A stretch of 64,000 bases of DNA from Desulfocarbo indianensis (GTDB lineage: Bacteria; Desulfobacterota; Desulfarculia; Desulfarculales; Desulfarculaceae): the NCBI GenBank assembly GCA_001184205.1, contig LBMP01000005.1, positions 248,001-312,000 on the forward strand. The letters are read 5' to 3'. Shown here in pieces: positions 35,937 through 45,100 of the stretch (position 1 is the stretch's first letter; each line of letters begins with the position of its first letter). The notes under the pieces are model-generated. The model searched no databases. It was not told the DNA's origin and saw nothing but the letters and a program-made list of their open reading frames with translations. The position numbers were made by a program, and so were the translations under genes.

Positions 35937-36056
35937 GTTGCATTTGTTGCAACTTGCTGCCGCGCCTCGCGTAACATTGATGCAACCGTATATCTATTTA
36001 ATTTTTATCGCTAATATTCTGTTGTTCTTCTTATGTGTTGCATTTTTTTGCAACAC
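35937..36056. promoter_or_regulatory. GTTGCA-TGCAAC palindromes, probable upstream activating sites
   Basis: Three related inverted repeats: GTTGCA-TTTGT-TGCAAC (35937-35953), a partial copy GTAACA-TTGA-TGCAAC (35971-35986) and the long perfect GTGTTGCA-TTTTTT-TGCAACAC (36035-36056). They lie 70-190 bases upstream of a sigma-54 promoter and directly after the gene of a sigma-54 activator. The best-formed copy could be mistaken for a terminator of that gene, but it has no T-run after the stem and the motif recurs. Confidence 0.62.
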
Positions 36057-36127
36057 TATGCCTGGCCGGGCCCGCATCATTTAAGTCAACGTCTTGTAAT
36101 CACGTGTCTTTTTTTAGGCGGTTGGCT

Positions 36128-36143
36128 TGGCACGGCTCGTGCC
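36128..36143 (+). promoter_or_regulatory. Sigma-54 promoter of the sensor kinase/Hdr-MetFV operon
   Basis: TGGCACG GCTC GTGCC: GG (36129-36130) and GC (36141-36142) are exactly ten bases apart and the -24 element is perfect. The expected start of transcription is about 36154, only a few bases before the annotated ATG at 36158. Confidence 0.7.
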
Positions 36144-36157
36144 TTTAAAGGGGGGCG

Positions 36158-38467
36158 ATGCCGAACCCTGATTACCATAGGCGGACCCTATCCCGTCCCT
36201 GGCGCAGGGTCTCCTTTCGCCTGACCCTGTGGGTAGGCGTCGGTCTTATCGTGCTCACCTCGGTGGCGGCCTACCTGGGCACCCTGGTTCTGGAGGACCG
36301 GGCGGTCTCGCGCATGCTGCAAACCAGCATGTGGTTTTCCGACACGGTGAAGCGCGCCACCCATTTCAGCATGCTCCGCAACCAGCGCGACAACATGCAC
36401 CAGATCATCAAGGCCATCGGCCAGCAGGAGGGCGTGGAGGCGGTGCGCGTGTTCAACAAGCAGGGCCGCATCGTGTTTTCCAGCCGCGCCCAGGAAATAG
36501 GCCACATGGTGGACATGCAGGCCGAGGCCTGCTACGCCTGCCACTTCAAGGACCGGCCCCTGGAGCGCCTGCCCCAGGCCCAGCGCAGCCGCATCTTCCA
36601 GACCAAGCCCAGCCAAGAGGGACGCCCCCACCGGGTGCTGGGGGTCATCAACCCCATCTACACCGAGCCGGCCTGTTACAGCGATCCCTGCCACGCCCAC
36701 CCCGCCAGCCAGAAGGTGCTGGGGGTTTTGGACGTGGGGCTCAGCCTGGCCGGGGTGGACGAGGAGGTAGCCGCCACCACCCAGGGGGTGGCCGGGGTGG
36801 CCTTGCTCATATTCCTTGGCATCGGGGGGCTCATGGCGGTGATCACCTATTTCACCCTTTCCCGGCCCCTGTCCACCCTGGTGGGCGCCACCCGGCGCAT
36901 CGCCCGGGGGGATTACGACCATCCGGTCCGCATCGACACCCAGGACGAGATAGGCTCCCTGGCCCAGGACTTCGAGCGCATGCGCGAAAGCGTGAAAGAA
37001 AAGACCGAGGCCCTGGATGAAAGCCGCCGCCGCTTCCAGACCCTGTTCGAGCAGGTGCCCTGCTACATCTCGGTGCAGGACGCCGACTTCAAGCTGGTGA
37101 CGGTCAACACCATGTTCGAGCGCGACTTCGGCCGCAAGATCGGCGAGTACTGCTACAAGGTCTACAAGGGACGCTCCAGCATATGCCCAAACTGCGCGGT
37201 GGAAAAAAGCTTCCGGGACGGCCGCATACACACGGCCGAGGAGATGGTGACCGGCAAGGACGGCAAGAACCGGCATTTCCTCAACCTGGCCGCGCCCATC
37301 AGCGACCGCGACGGCGGCATAATCGCGGTGATGGAGATGGCCACCGACGTGACCGATCTGCGCCGCCTGGAAAGCGAACTGCGCAAATCAGAGGAAAAAT
37401 ACCGCCTCTTTTTCAACAACGATCCCAACGCCATCTTCGTCTTCGACCAGCGCAGTTATGAAATCCTGGACGCCAACGACCGCGCCACCAACGAATACGG
37501 CTATCTGCGCAACGAACTCATCGGCCGCTCCTTCCTGGACCTCACCGACCCGGCTGATCAGGCCAAGGTCAAGCGCTTTTTAAGCGCCGGCGGCAACATG
37601 CTGGCCAGGGTGCACCACCTCAAGAAAAATGGCGGGGTTTTCATGGTCAACATGCGCGCCTCCTATGGGCAATACCTGGAACGCATGGCGGTGATCATGG
37701 CCACGGCCGACATCAGCGAGACCCTGAAAACCGAGCAGCAACTGGTGCAGGCGGCCAAGATGGCCACCCTGGGCGAGATGAGCGCCGGCGTGGCCCACGA
37801 GCTGAACCAGCCGCTTTCGGTGCTGGCCACCAGCGTCAACATCCTGGACAAGCAGGCCAAGAGCCCGGACGGGCCAAGCCCGGCGCTCCTGCTGCAGGTG
37901 GCCCAGGAGCTGCATTCCCAGGTGGAGCGGGCCACCCGCATCATCAACCACCTGCGCGAATTCGGCCGCAAGGCCGAGGTGGAACGATGTAAGATAGACT
38001 TGGCCCAGCCTATCGAGGGCGTGTTCCATCTGCTGGGCCAGCAGCTCAGGGTGCACGACATCAGCGTGGAGCTGGACATCCCGCCCGACCTGCCGCCGGT
38101 TTGGGGCGAAGCCAACCGCTTGGAGCAGGTCTTCATCAACCTGATAATGAACGCCCGCGACGCCATCGAGGACCGGCGCCTGACCAACGGCGACATGCAG
38201 GGCCTCATCAAGGTCAGCGCCGCGCGGGACAACGGCAGGATCATCGTGAAAATCAGCGACAACGGACTAGGCATACCCAAGGAACTGGAGGAGCGCATCT
38301 TCGAGCCCTTTTTCACCACCAAGGAAGTTGGCAAGGGCACCGGCCTGGGTCTTTCCATCTCTTATGGCATTGTGCGCGATTATGGCGGCACCATAAAGGT
38401 GGAGAGCCCGCCCGGCCGCGGCGCGAGCTTCACTTTGAGCTTTCCCGCGGCTCTGGAGGATAAGTGA
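36158..38467 (+). CDS. Membrane histidine kinase with periplasmic c-type haem motifs
   Basis: A 769-residue sensor. Helices at about 22-44 and 210-234 bound a periplasmic domain that carries CYACH (C125, C128, H129), a standard c-haem site, and CYSDPCH (C173, C178, H179), a Cx4CH variant. A HAMP domain follows, then two PAS domains; the first has C-Y-K-V and CPNC. The kinase core has GVAHELNQPLSVLA (His near 547), NLIMNARDAI and GTGLGLSIS. It probably senses redox state or a small ligand through periplasmic haem. The ATG at 36158 has a G-rich Shine-Dalgarno stretch but lies almost on the predicted transcription start. The next gene overlaps its stop. Confidence 0.88.
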   Translation: MPNPDYHRRTLSRPWRRVSFRLTLWVGVGLIVLTSVAAYLGTLVLEDRAVSRMLQTSMWFSDTVKRATHFSMLRNQRDNMHQIIKAIGQQEGVEAVRVFNKQGRIVFSSRAQEIGHMVDMQAEACYACHFKDRPLERLPQAQRSRIFQTKPSQEGRPHRVLGVINPIYTEPACYSDPCHAHPASQKVLGVLDVGLSLAGVDEEVAATTQGVAGVALLIFLGIGGLMAVITYFTLSRPLSTLVGATRRIARGDYDHPVRIDTQDEIGSLAQDFERMRESVKEKTEALDESRRRFQTLFEQVPCYISVQDADFKLVTVNTMFERDFGRKIGEYCYKVYKGRSSICPNCAVEKSFRDGRIHTAEEMVTGKDGKNRHFLNLAAPISDRDGGIIAVMEMATDVTDLRRLESELRKSEEKYRLFFNNDPNAIFVFDQRSYEILDANDRATNEYGYLRNELIGRSFLDLTDPADQAKVKRFLSAGGNMLARVHHLKKNGGVFMVNMRASYGQYLERMAVIMATADISETLKTEQQLVQAAKMATLGEMSAGVAHELNQPLSVLATSVNILDKQAKSPDGPSPALLLQVAQELHSQVERATRIINHLREFGRKAEVERCKIDLAQPIEGVFHLLGQQLRVHDISVELDIPPDLPPVWGEANRLEQVFINLIMNARDAIEDRRLTNGDMQGLIKVSAARDNGRIIVKISDNGLGIPKELEERIFEPFFTTKEVGKGTGLGLSISYGIVRDYGGTIKVESPPGRGASFTLSFPAALEDK

Positions 38468-39645
38468 TGACTCAAGCCCCCGACCCCCGTTTCAACCGCC
38501 TGCTCCTGGTGGACGACGAGCCCGGCATCCGCAAGATGATGTCCCTGGACCTGAGCTCGGACGGTTATCAGGTCTTCACCGCCGAGGACGGAACCAAGGG
38601 CCTGGAGGTCTTTGACCGCGAAAAGCCCTGTCTGGTGCTCACCGACCTCAAGATGCCCGGCATCGACGGCATCGAAGTCTTGCGGCGCATCAAGGAGAAA
38701 AGCCCCGAAACCGAGGTGATCGTGATAACCGGCCACGGCGACATGGACCTGGCCATCCGCTCGCTGCAACTGGACGCCTCGGATTTCATCACCAAGCCGG
38801 TGAACCCCCGGGCCCTGCAGGTGGCCCTGGAGCGGGCCCAGAAGCGCCTGGCCCTGAAGGCCGAACTGCGGGCCTATACCCGCGAGCTGGAGCAAAGGGT
38901 GGCCGACGCCACCGAAAAGGTGGTGGCCTCCGAGCGCCTGGCCGCGGTGGGGCAGACGGTTTCCTCTCTGGTGCATTCCATAAAAAACATGCTGTCGGGC
39001 CTGAAAGGCGGGGCCTATCTCATCAAGGAGGGCCGCTCCCAGCAGAGCGAAAAGATGATGGACCACGGCATGGAAATGCTGCAACGCAATCTCAGGCGGG
39101 TGCAAAACCTGGTCTACGACCTCTTGACCCTGGCCAAGCCGCGCCAGCCCAAACTGGAGGAGGTGCCCACCGCCGAGCTGATGCGGGAGGCCGTGGATCT
39201 CCTGGCCCCCCTGGCCCAGGACAAGGAGGTCGAGCTGAGCCTGGAGGTTCCCAAGGAAGCCCAATCGGTGCACGCCGACCGCAAGGCCATCCTGGACAGC
39301 CTTATCAATCTCATCTGCAACGCGGTGGACGCGGCCGCCACCCGCAGCGGGGGCTGGGTGAAGGTGGGCCTCATCAACGGCCGGGAGGAAGTGGCCTTCG
39401 AGGTGGAGGACAACGGCCCCGGCCTGGACGAGGAGGCCGAATCCCGCATCTTCGAAGGCTTCTACAGCTCCAAGGGGGCGGCCGGCACCGGCCTGGGGCT
39501 CATGGTCACCCAGAAGATAGCCAGGGAGCACGGGGGCCGGGTGGATTACGACAACCGGCCCGGCCAGGGGGTCACTTTTTGGCTGGTGCTGCCCAAGCGT
39601 CTGCCCAAGGAGGAGGAGCCGAGCCACCTGAGGGAAATATGGTAA
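38467..39645 (+). CDS. Receiver domain-histidine kinase hybrid
   Basis: A 392-residue cytoplasmic protein with a receiver domain first (acidic DDE, phospho-acceptor D in LVLTDLKMPG, K in ITKPVNP), a coiled linker (135-150), a dimerisation region with SSLVHSIKNMLSGLKGG (candidate His) and a GHKL ATPase (NLICNAVDAA, DNGPGLDEE, GTGLGLMVTQ). It has no DNA-binding domain, so it passes phosphate within a relay. Its ATG shares a base with the stop of the haem kinase, which suggests the kinase as its donor. Confidence 0.88.
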   Translation: MTQAPDPRFNRLLLVDDEPGIRKMMSLDLSSDGYQVFTAEDGTKGLEVFDREKPCLVLTDLKMPGIDGIEVLRRIKEKSPETEVIVITGHGDMDLAIRSLQLDASDFITKPVNPRALQVALERAQKRLALKAELRAYTRELEQRVADATEKVVASERLAAVGQTVSSLVHSIKNMLSGLKGGAYLIKEGRSQQSEKMMDHGMEMLQRNLRRVQNLVYDLLTLAKPRQPKLEEVPTAELMREAVDLLAPLAQDKEVELSLEVPKEAQSVHADRKAILDSLINLICNAVDAAATRSGGWVKVGLINGREEVAFEVEDNGPGLDEEAESRIFEGFYSSKGAAGTGLGLMVTQKIAREHGGRVDYDNRPGQGVTFWLVLPKRLPKEEEPSHLREIW

Positions 39646-39729
39646 GCCGAGGCAGCCGGCGCCTTTAACGGCCGGCAAGCACCGGGGAGGCGGCGGAAGC
39701 CGCCTGGCCCAAGGAAGGTTGGTGGAGCC

Positions 39730-40203
39730 ATGATCGACTACAAAAACATTCTGTACTGCACTGACTATTCGGAAGACGCGGAGATAGCCTTCATCCACGC
39801 GGTGGATTTGGCCGAGCGCTACGGCGCCATGCTGCACGTGCTGCACGTGCTGCCCTCGCTGCACCGCTACAACCCCACCGAGGCCACCAAGGTCCGCGGC
39901 GCCAGCGAGGTGGTGGAGGCCTCTCCCGAGTTGATCGCCGAGGCCACCAGCAAACTCATGGAGCATTATGGGAAACAGCTCGGCGGAATCAAGGAGGTCA
40001 ACTATCAGGTGCTGGCCGGCACCCCCTTCGTGGAAATCCTGCGCTACGCGCGGGACGCCCAGGTGGACTTGATAGTCATGGGCGCCAAGGGCTTCTCCGA
40101 ACTGGAGCCCACCCACTACGGCAGCACGGTGGATCAGGTCTCCCGCCGGGCCCATTGCCACGTAATGGCCATCCGCAACCCGGAAAAAGCATACACCCTG
40201 TAG
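39730..40203 (+). CDS. Universal stress protein (UspA family)
   Basis: A 157-residue protein with the Usp fold: DYKNILYCTDYSEDAEIAF at the start and the nucleotide-binding signature region VMGAKGFSELEPTHYGSTVDQV near the end (G-x2-G-x9-G-S pattern slightly altered). It likely binds ATP and modulates stress or energy state. It sits inside the signalling part of the long operon, 84 bases after the hybrid kinase and 16 before a receiver. Confidence 0.9.
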   Translation: MIDYKNILYCTDYSEDAEIAFIHAVDLAERYGAMLHVLHVLPSLHRYNPTEATKVRGASEVVEASPELIAEATSKLMEHYGKQLGGIKEVNYQVLAGTPFVEILRYARDAQVDLIVMGAKGFSELEPTHYGSTVDQVSRRAHCHVMAIRNPEKAYTL

Positions 40204-40219
40204 CCTAGGAGGAGCTGTC

Positions 40220-40612
40220 ATGGCCAAGACGATTTTAGTGGTGGATGACGAGATGGACATCCGCACCTTCATCTCCACCCTGCTGGAGAGCAACGGCTAC
40301 AAGCTCCGCTTGGCCGAAAACGGCGAGCAGGGCATGCAAAAACTGAAAGACGAAAAGCCCGACCTGGTGACCCTGGACGTGATGATGCCCAAGGAGAGCG
40401 GCATCAAGATGTACCGGGACATCAAGACCAACCCCGAATACCAGGACATCCCGGTGCTGATCATCTCCGGGCTGGCCAAGAAGACCTTTCTGCACTCCCA
40501 GAAGGTGCTGGACAAGTTCAAGAACCAGCAGGTGCCCGCGCCCGATGGATATATAGAAAAGCCGCCGGAGCCCGAGGAGCTGATGGCCGAGGTGAAGCGG
40601 CTATTGAGCTAG
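40220..40612 (+). CDS. Single-domain response regulator (CheY-like)
   Basis: A 130-residue receiver: VVDDEMDIR acidic pocket, phospho-acceptor D in LVTLDVMMPKE (about 54), Ser/Thr in IISG and K in IEKPPEPEELM. It has no output domain, so it probably shuttles phosphate from the two upstream kinases to another partner or binds an enzyme of the operon. AGGAGG precedes the ATG. It ends nine bases before the HdrC gene. Confidence 0.92.
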   Translation: MAKTILVVDDEMDIRTFISTLLESNGYKLRLAENGEQGMQKLKDEKPDLVTLDVMMPKESGIKMYRDIKTNPEYQDIPVLIISGLAKKTFLHSQKVLDKFKNQQVPAPDGYIEKPPEPEELMAEVKRLLS

Positions 40613-40621
40613 GGAGGCCAC

Positions 40622-41224
40622 ATGGAAGCGATGACGCCAGTCAAGGAAGGGGACGTGACTTCCCCGCCCATCAGGCCCAGCCCGGACCTCTTGGAGCGGA
40701 CCCGAGCCATGGGAGAGGCCAGCGCCGCGGCCTGTTACGGCTGCAAGAAATGCTCCAACGGCTGTCCGCTGACCTTCGCCATGGACCTGCACCCCTACCA
40801 GGTGGTGCGCTACGTGCAACTGGGCCTGTGGCAGCGCCTGAAGAACTGCCGCACCATCTGGATTTGCGCATCCTGCCACACCTGTCTTACCCGCTGCCCC
40901 AACCAGGTCGATCTGCCCAGGCTGATGGACGTTCTCAAGCAGATGGTCCTGGCCGAGGGCGCGCCGGTCAGCGAGGAGCGCGTCCTTTTGTTCCACCGCC
41001 TGTTCCTGGACGAGGTGCTCAAAAGGGGCAAGGTGTTTGAAGGCGGGCTCATGGGCCGCTACCTGTTCAAGACCGACGGCCCCTTCAGCCCGGCGGCCAG
41101 GAAGAACGCGGTCCTGGGCTGGCAAATGTTCAAACGCGGGCGCATAAAGCTCCTGCCCCAGGGCACCAGGGACCGCCGCTGGCTCAAGGCCCTGCGGCGG
41201 GCCGGGCAAGGCGGTGGGTCATGA
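40622..41224 (+). CDS. hdrC: Heterodisulfide reductase subunit C-like iron-sulfur protein
   Basis: A 200-residue protein with two [4Fe-4S] motifs: CYGCKKCSNGCP (about residues 39-50) and CASCHTCLTRCP (about 83-94). This is the HdrC pattern; it links the FAD protein HdrA with the HdrB active site. The Arg/Lys-rich tail is typical. The gene directly overlaps hdrB (ATGA), confirming the pair. It starts the metabolic part of the operon. Confidence 0.92.
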   Translation: MEAMTPVKEGDVTSPPIRPSPDLLERTRAMGEASAAACYGCKKCSNGCPLTFAMDLHPYQVVRYVQLGLWQRLKNCRTIWICASCHTCLTRCPNQVDLPRLMDVLKQMVLAEGAPVSEERVLLFHRLFLDEVLKRGKVFEGGLMGRYLFKTDGPFSPAARKNAVLGWQMFKRGRIKLLPQGTRDRRWLKALRRAGQGGGS

Positions 41225-42093
41225 GGGCGGTGGGCTTCTATCCGGGCTGCTCCCTGGAAGCCACGGCCCGCGACTATATGGAGTCGGTAAAGGGCGCGGC
41301 CGAGCTTCTGGACCTGGAGCTGGTGGAGGTGCCGGACTGGAACTGCTGCGGCGCCAGCGCGGCCCACAGCCTGGACCACCGGGCCTCGCTCAACCTGGCC
41401 GCCCGCAACCTGGCCCTGGCCCAAAAGGGCCCCCAGCCGGTGGTGGTGCCCTGCGCCCTTTGCTTTAACCGGCTGAAAGCCGGGCAGCACGAGCTGGCCG
41501 GCGGCCGGGAATTGCTCTTGCCCGAGATCAAGGCCATGGGAGCCGATTTCGCCGCGCCGGAGATCGTGGAGCTGAACACCTTCCTCACCAGCCCCAGGAT
41601 GATCGACCTGGCCGAGGCCGGGAAAAAGCGCGACCTGACCGGCCTGCGGCCGGCGGTCTATTACGGCTGCCAGGGCCAGCGCCCGCCGGCCGTCACCGGC
41701 CACCCGGCTCACGAAAACCCCATGGGCATCGACCGCCTCTTGCGGGCCCTGGGCGCGGAGGTGGTGGACTGGCCTTTCAAGACCGATTGCTGCGGGGCCA
41801 GCCACGCCATAGCCAGGCCGGATTTGGTGCACGCCCTGGTGGGCCGGCTCTACGAGCGCGCCTTGGAGCGGGGCGCCAACTGCCTGGTGACCGGCTGCCA
41901 GATGTGCCAGGCCAATCTGGACATGTACCAGGAGGAAATCGCGGCCGGCCTGCAACGCGAGGTTTATCTGCCGGTTTTTTATTTCACCGAATTGCTGGGC
42001 CTGGCCCTGGGCCACCAGCAAACCAACGCCTGGCTGGGGCGGCATATGGTGAGCCCCGCCCGGCTTCTGGAGCAAAGCGGCTTGAACCTCTGA
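41221..42093 (+). CDS. hdrB: Heterodisulfide reductase subunit B-like CCG-domain protein
   Basis: A 290-residue protein with two complete CCG domains: YPGC, then NCCGAS and PCALC; and YYGC, then DCCGASH and GCQMC. In HdrB these bind two unusual [4Fe-4S] clusters where a disulfide is reduced. In bacteria lacking methanogen coenzymes the partner is another disulfide or thiol acceptor, or the subunit serves only in electron transfer. No HdrDE-type anchor is nearby. It lies 14 bases before the large HdrA gene. Confidence 0.93.
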   Translation: MRAVGFYPGCSLEATARDYMESVKGAAELLDLELVEVPDWNCCGASAAHSLDHRASLNLAARNLALAQKGPQPVVVPCALCFNRLKAGQHELAGGRELLLPEIKAMGADFAAPEIVELNTFLTSPRMIDLAEAGKKRDLTGLRPAVYYGCQGQRPPAVTGHPAHENPMGIDRLLRALGAEVVDWPFKTDCCGASHAIARPDLVHALVGRLYERALERGANCLVTGCQMCQANLDMYQEEIAAGLQREVYLPVFYFTELLGLALGHQQTNAWLGRHMVSPARLLEQSGLNL

Positions 42094-42107
42094 CCCCTGG
42101 AGCTGCC

Positions 42108-45100
42108 ATGAACGCGAACAAGCCCCAAGCCAAGAACCTGTCCGGAGCGGTGCTGGTGGTCGGCGCGGGCATCGCGGGCATGCAATCCTCCCTGGACCTG
42201 GCCGCGGCCGGCTACAAGGTCCACCTGCTGGACCGCAATATCTCCATCGGCGGGGTCATGGCCCAGTTGGACAAGACCTTCCCCACCAACGACTGCTCCA
42301 CCTGCATGATCTCCCCCAAGCTGATCGAGGTGGCCGCCGATCCCAACATCGAGATCATAAGCCGCGCCGAGCTCCTTAGCCTGGACGGCGAGCCCGGCGA
42401 TTTCACCGCCAAGGTCAGAAAGGCCCCCCGCTTCATCGACGAGGACAAATGCTCGGGCTGCGGCGAATGCGTTAAGGTCTGTCCGGTGGAAACGCCGGCC
42501 GATTTCAACCAGGGCCTGGGCATGCGCAAGGCCATCTTCCGGCATTTCCCCCAGGCGGTGCCCAGCGCTTTCGCGGTGGACAAACTGGGCGTGAGCCCCT
42601 GCAAGGACGCCTGCCCGGCCGGCATCAGCGTGCAGGGCTACGTGGCCCTCATCGCCCAGGGGCGCTACCGCGAGGCGCTGGCGCTGATCCGCCGCGACAA
42701 TCCCCTGCCCGCGGTGTGCGGCCGGGTGTGCACCCATCCCTGCGAGGCGGCCTGCGCCCGGGCCGAGGTGGACGAGGCCATCGCCATCCGCGACCTGAAG
42801 CGCTTCGTGGCCGATTGGGAGATAACCCAGGGCGAGCCCGATCTGCCGGAGCTGCCGCCGCGGGACAAGGAAACCGTGGCCGTCATCGGCGCGGGCCCGG
42901 CCGGTCTCACCTGCGCCTACTATCTGGCCCTGGCCGGCTACCTGCCCACCGTGTTCGAGGCCTTGGGCGTGGCCGGCGGCATGCTGCGCACCGGCATCCC
43001 GGATTACCGCCTGCCGCCCCAGGTGCTGAACTACGAGATCGATTACATCCGCTCCTGCGGGGTGGAGATAGTGCTCAACGCGGCCCTGGGCCGCGATTTC
43101 ACCCTGGCCGGCCTCAAGGAGCAGGGCTTCGCCGCGGCCTTCGTGAGCCTGGGCGCTCACCAGGGCATGCGCCTGGGCGTGCCCGGCGAGGAGCTGGCCG
43201 GCGTGCAATCCGGCGTGGAGTTCCTGCGCCAGGCCGCTCTGGGCGCGGCGGCGGCCCCCGGCGACAAGGTGCTGGTCATCGGCGGCGGCAACGTGGCGGT
43301 GGATGCGGCGCGCAGCGCCCTCAGGCTGGGCTCAAGGGAGGTGACCATCCTCTACCGCCGCTCCCGCGAGGAAATGCCGGCCTACGCGGACGAGGTGGAG
43401 GAGGCCCTGGAAGAGGGCGTGAGGATCGAGTACCTGGCCGCGCCGGCGCGCTTCCACGGCGAAGCGGGGCGTCTCACGCGGGCGGAAATCATCCGCATGG
43501 AGCTGGGCGAGGCGGACGAATCCGGCCGGCGGCGGCCGGTGCCCAAGGAGGGCAGCCAATACAGCCTGGAGGCGGACTGCGTGCTGGCCGCCATCGGCCA
43601 GCAGCCCCAGGCCGATTGCCTGGACGAGGGCTGCGCGGTAGAGGTGGCCCGCGCCTCCCGCCTGGTGGCCGATCCCCTGACCCTGCAAACCGGCGAGCCC
43701 TGGGTTTTCGCCGGCGGCGACGCGGTGACCGGCCCGGCCACGGTGGTGGAGGCCATCCAGGCCGGCAAGGCCGCGGCCGAAAGCATCAAGCGCTATTTGA
43801 GCGGCCAGGATTTGCGCCTGGGCCGGGAAACCCGGCGCGAGGTGGCCCGGGCCGAAAGCTTGGGCCTGGCCAGAATCCCCCGCAAGAGGCCCGCCCTGCA
43901 AGACCCCCGGGAACGCCGGGCCGACTTCCGGGAGGTGGCCCAGGTCTTTAGCGAGGCGGACGCCCGCGCCGAGGCCGCGCGCTGCCTTTCCTGCGGCATC
44001 TGCTCGGAGTGCTACCAATGCCTGGAGGTCTGTCAGGCCGGGGCCATCGACCACAGCATGATCGCCCAGGACCTGGAGCTAAAGGTGGGCGCGGTGCTCA
44101 TGGCGCCGGGCTTCGTGCCCTTTGACGCCCACGGCAAGCCGGAGTTCGGTTACGGCCGCTATGCCAACGTCATCACCAGCCTGGAGTTCGAGCGCATCAA
44201 CAGCGCCTCGGGCCCCTACGGCGGCCACGTGCAGCGGCCCGGCGACGGCAAGGAGCCCAAGCGGGTGGCCTGGATCCAGTGCGTGGGCTCGCGCGACGCC
44301 TCCATCGGCCGCGATTACTGCTCCTACGTGTGCTGCATGTACGCCTCCAAGCAGGCCATCATCGCCCAGGAGCACGTGCCCGGCCTGGATGCCACCATCT
44401 TCTTCATGGACATCCGGGCCCAGGGCAAGGGCTTTGACCGCTATTACGAGCGGGCCAAGCATGAGCACGGGGTGCGCTACGTGCGCTCCATACCCTCCCG
44501 GGTGCTGGAGGACCCCGTCAGCGGCGATCTGACCCTGCAATACTTCAACGACCGGGACGAGCTGGTGGAGGAGGCCTTCGACCTCATCGTGCTCTCGGTG
44601 GGGCTGGTGCCCCATCCGGCCGGGGTGGAGCTGGCCCAAAGGATCGGGGTGGAGACCGACCGCTTCGGCTTCGCCGCCCGCCAGGGCCTGGACCCCTTGG
44701 CCACCAGCCGCCAGGGCGTGTACGCCTGCGGCGTGTTCCAGGCCCCGCGCGACATCCCGGACACCGTGATGCAGGCTTCCGGCGCGGCGGCCGAGGCCGG
44801 GGCGCTTTTATCGCCGGCCAGGGGCAGCCAGGTCAGCTCCCTGGAGTTCCCGCCCGAGCGCGACATCGCGGAGGAAAGCCCCAGGGTGGGGGTTTTCGTG
44901 TGCCACTGCGGCATCAACATCGGCTCGGTGGTGGACGTGCCCGCGGTGGTGGCATACGCCAGCGGCCTGCCCGGCGTGAGCCTGGCCGAGGAGTTCATCT
45001 TCACCTGCTCCACCGACAGCCAGGAGAAGATGGCCCAGGCCATCAAGGAGCAGGGGCTCAACCGGGTGGTGGTGGCCTCCTGCAGCCCGCGCACCCACGA

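Noticed and set aside
36035-36056. Rho-independent terminator after the activator gene
   Set aside because: The stem has T only in its loop and no T-run after it, and the same GTTGCA/TGCAAC arms recur twice upstream, so an activator site is the better reading.
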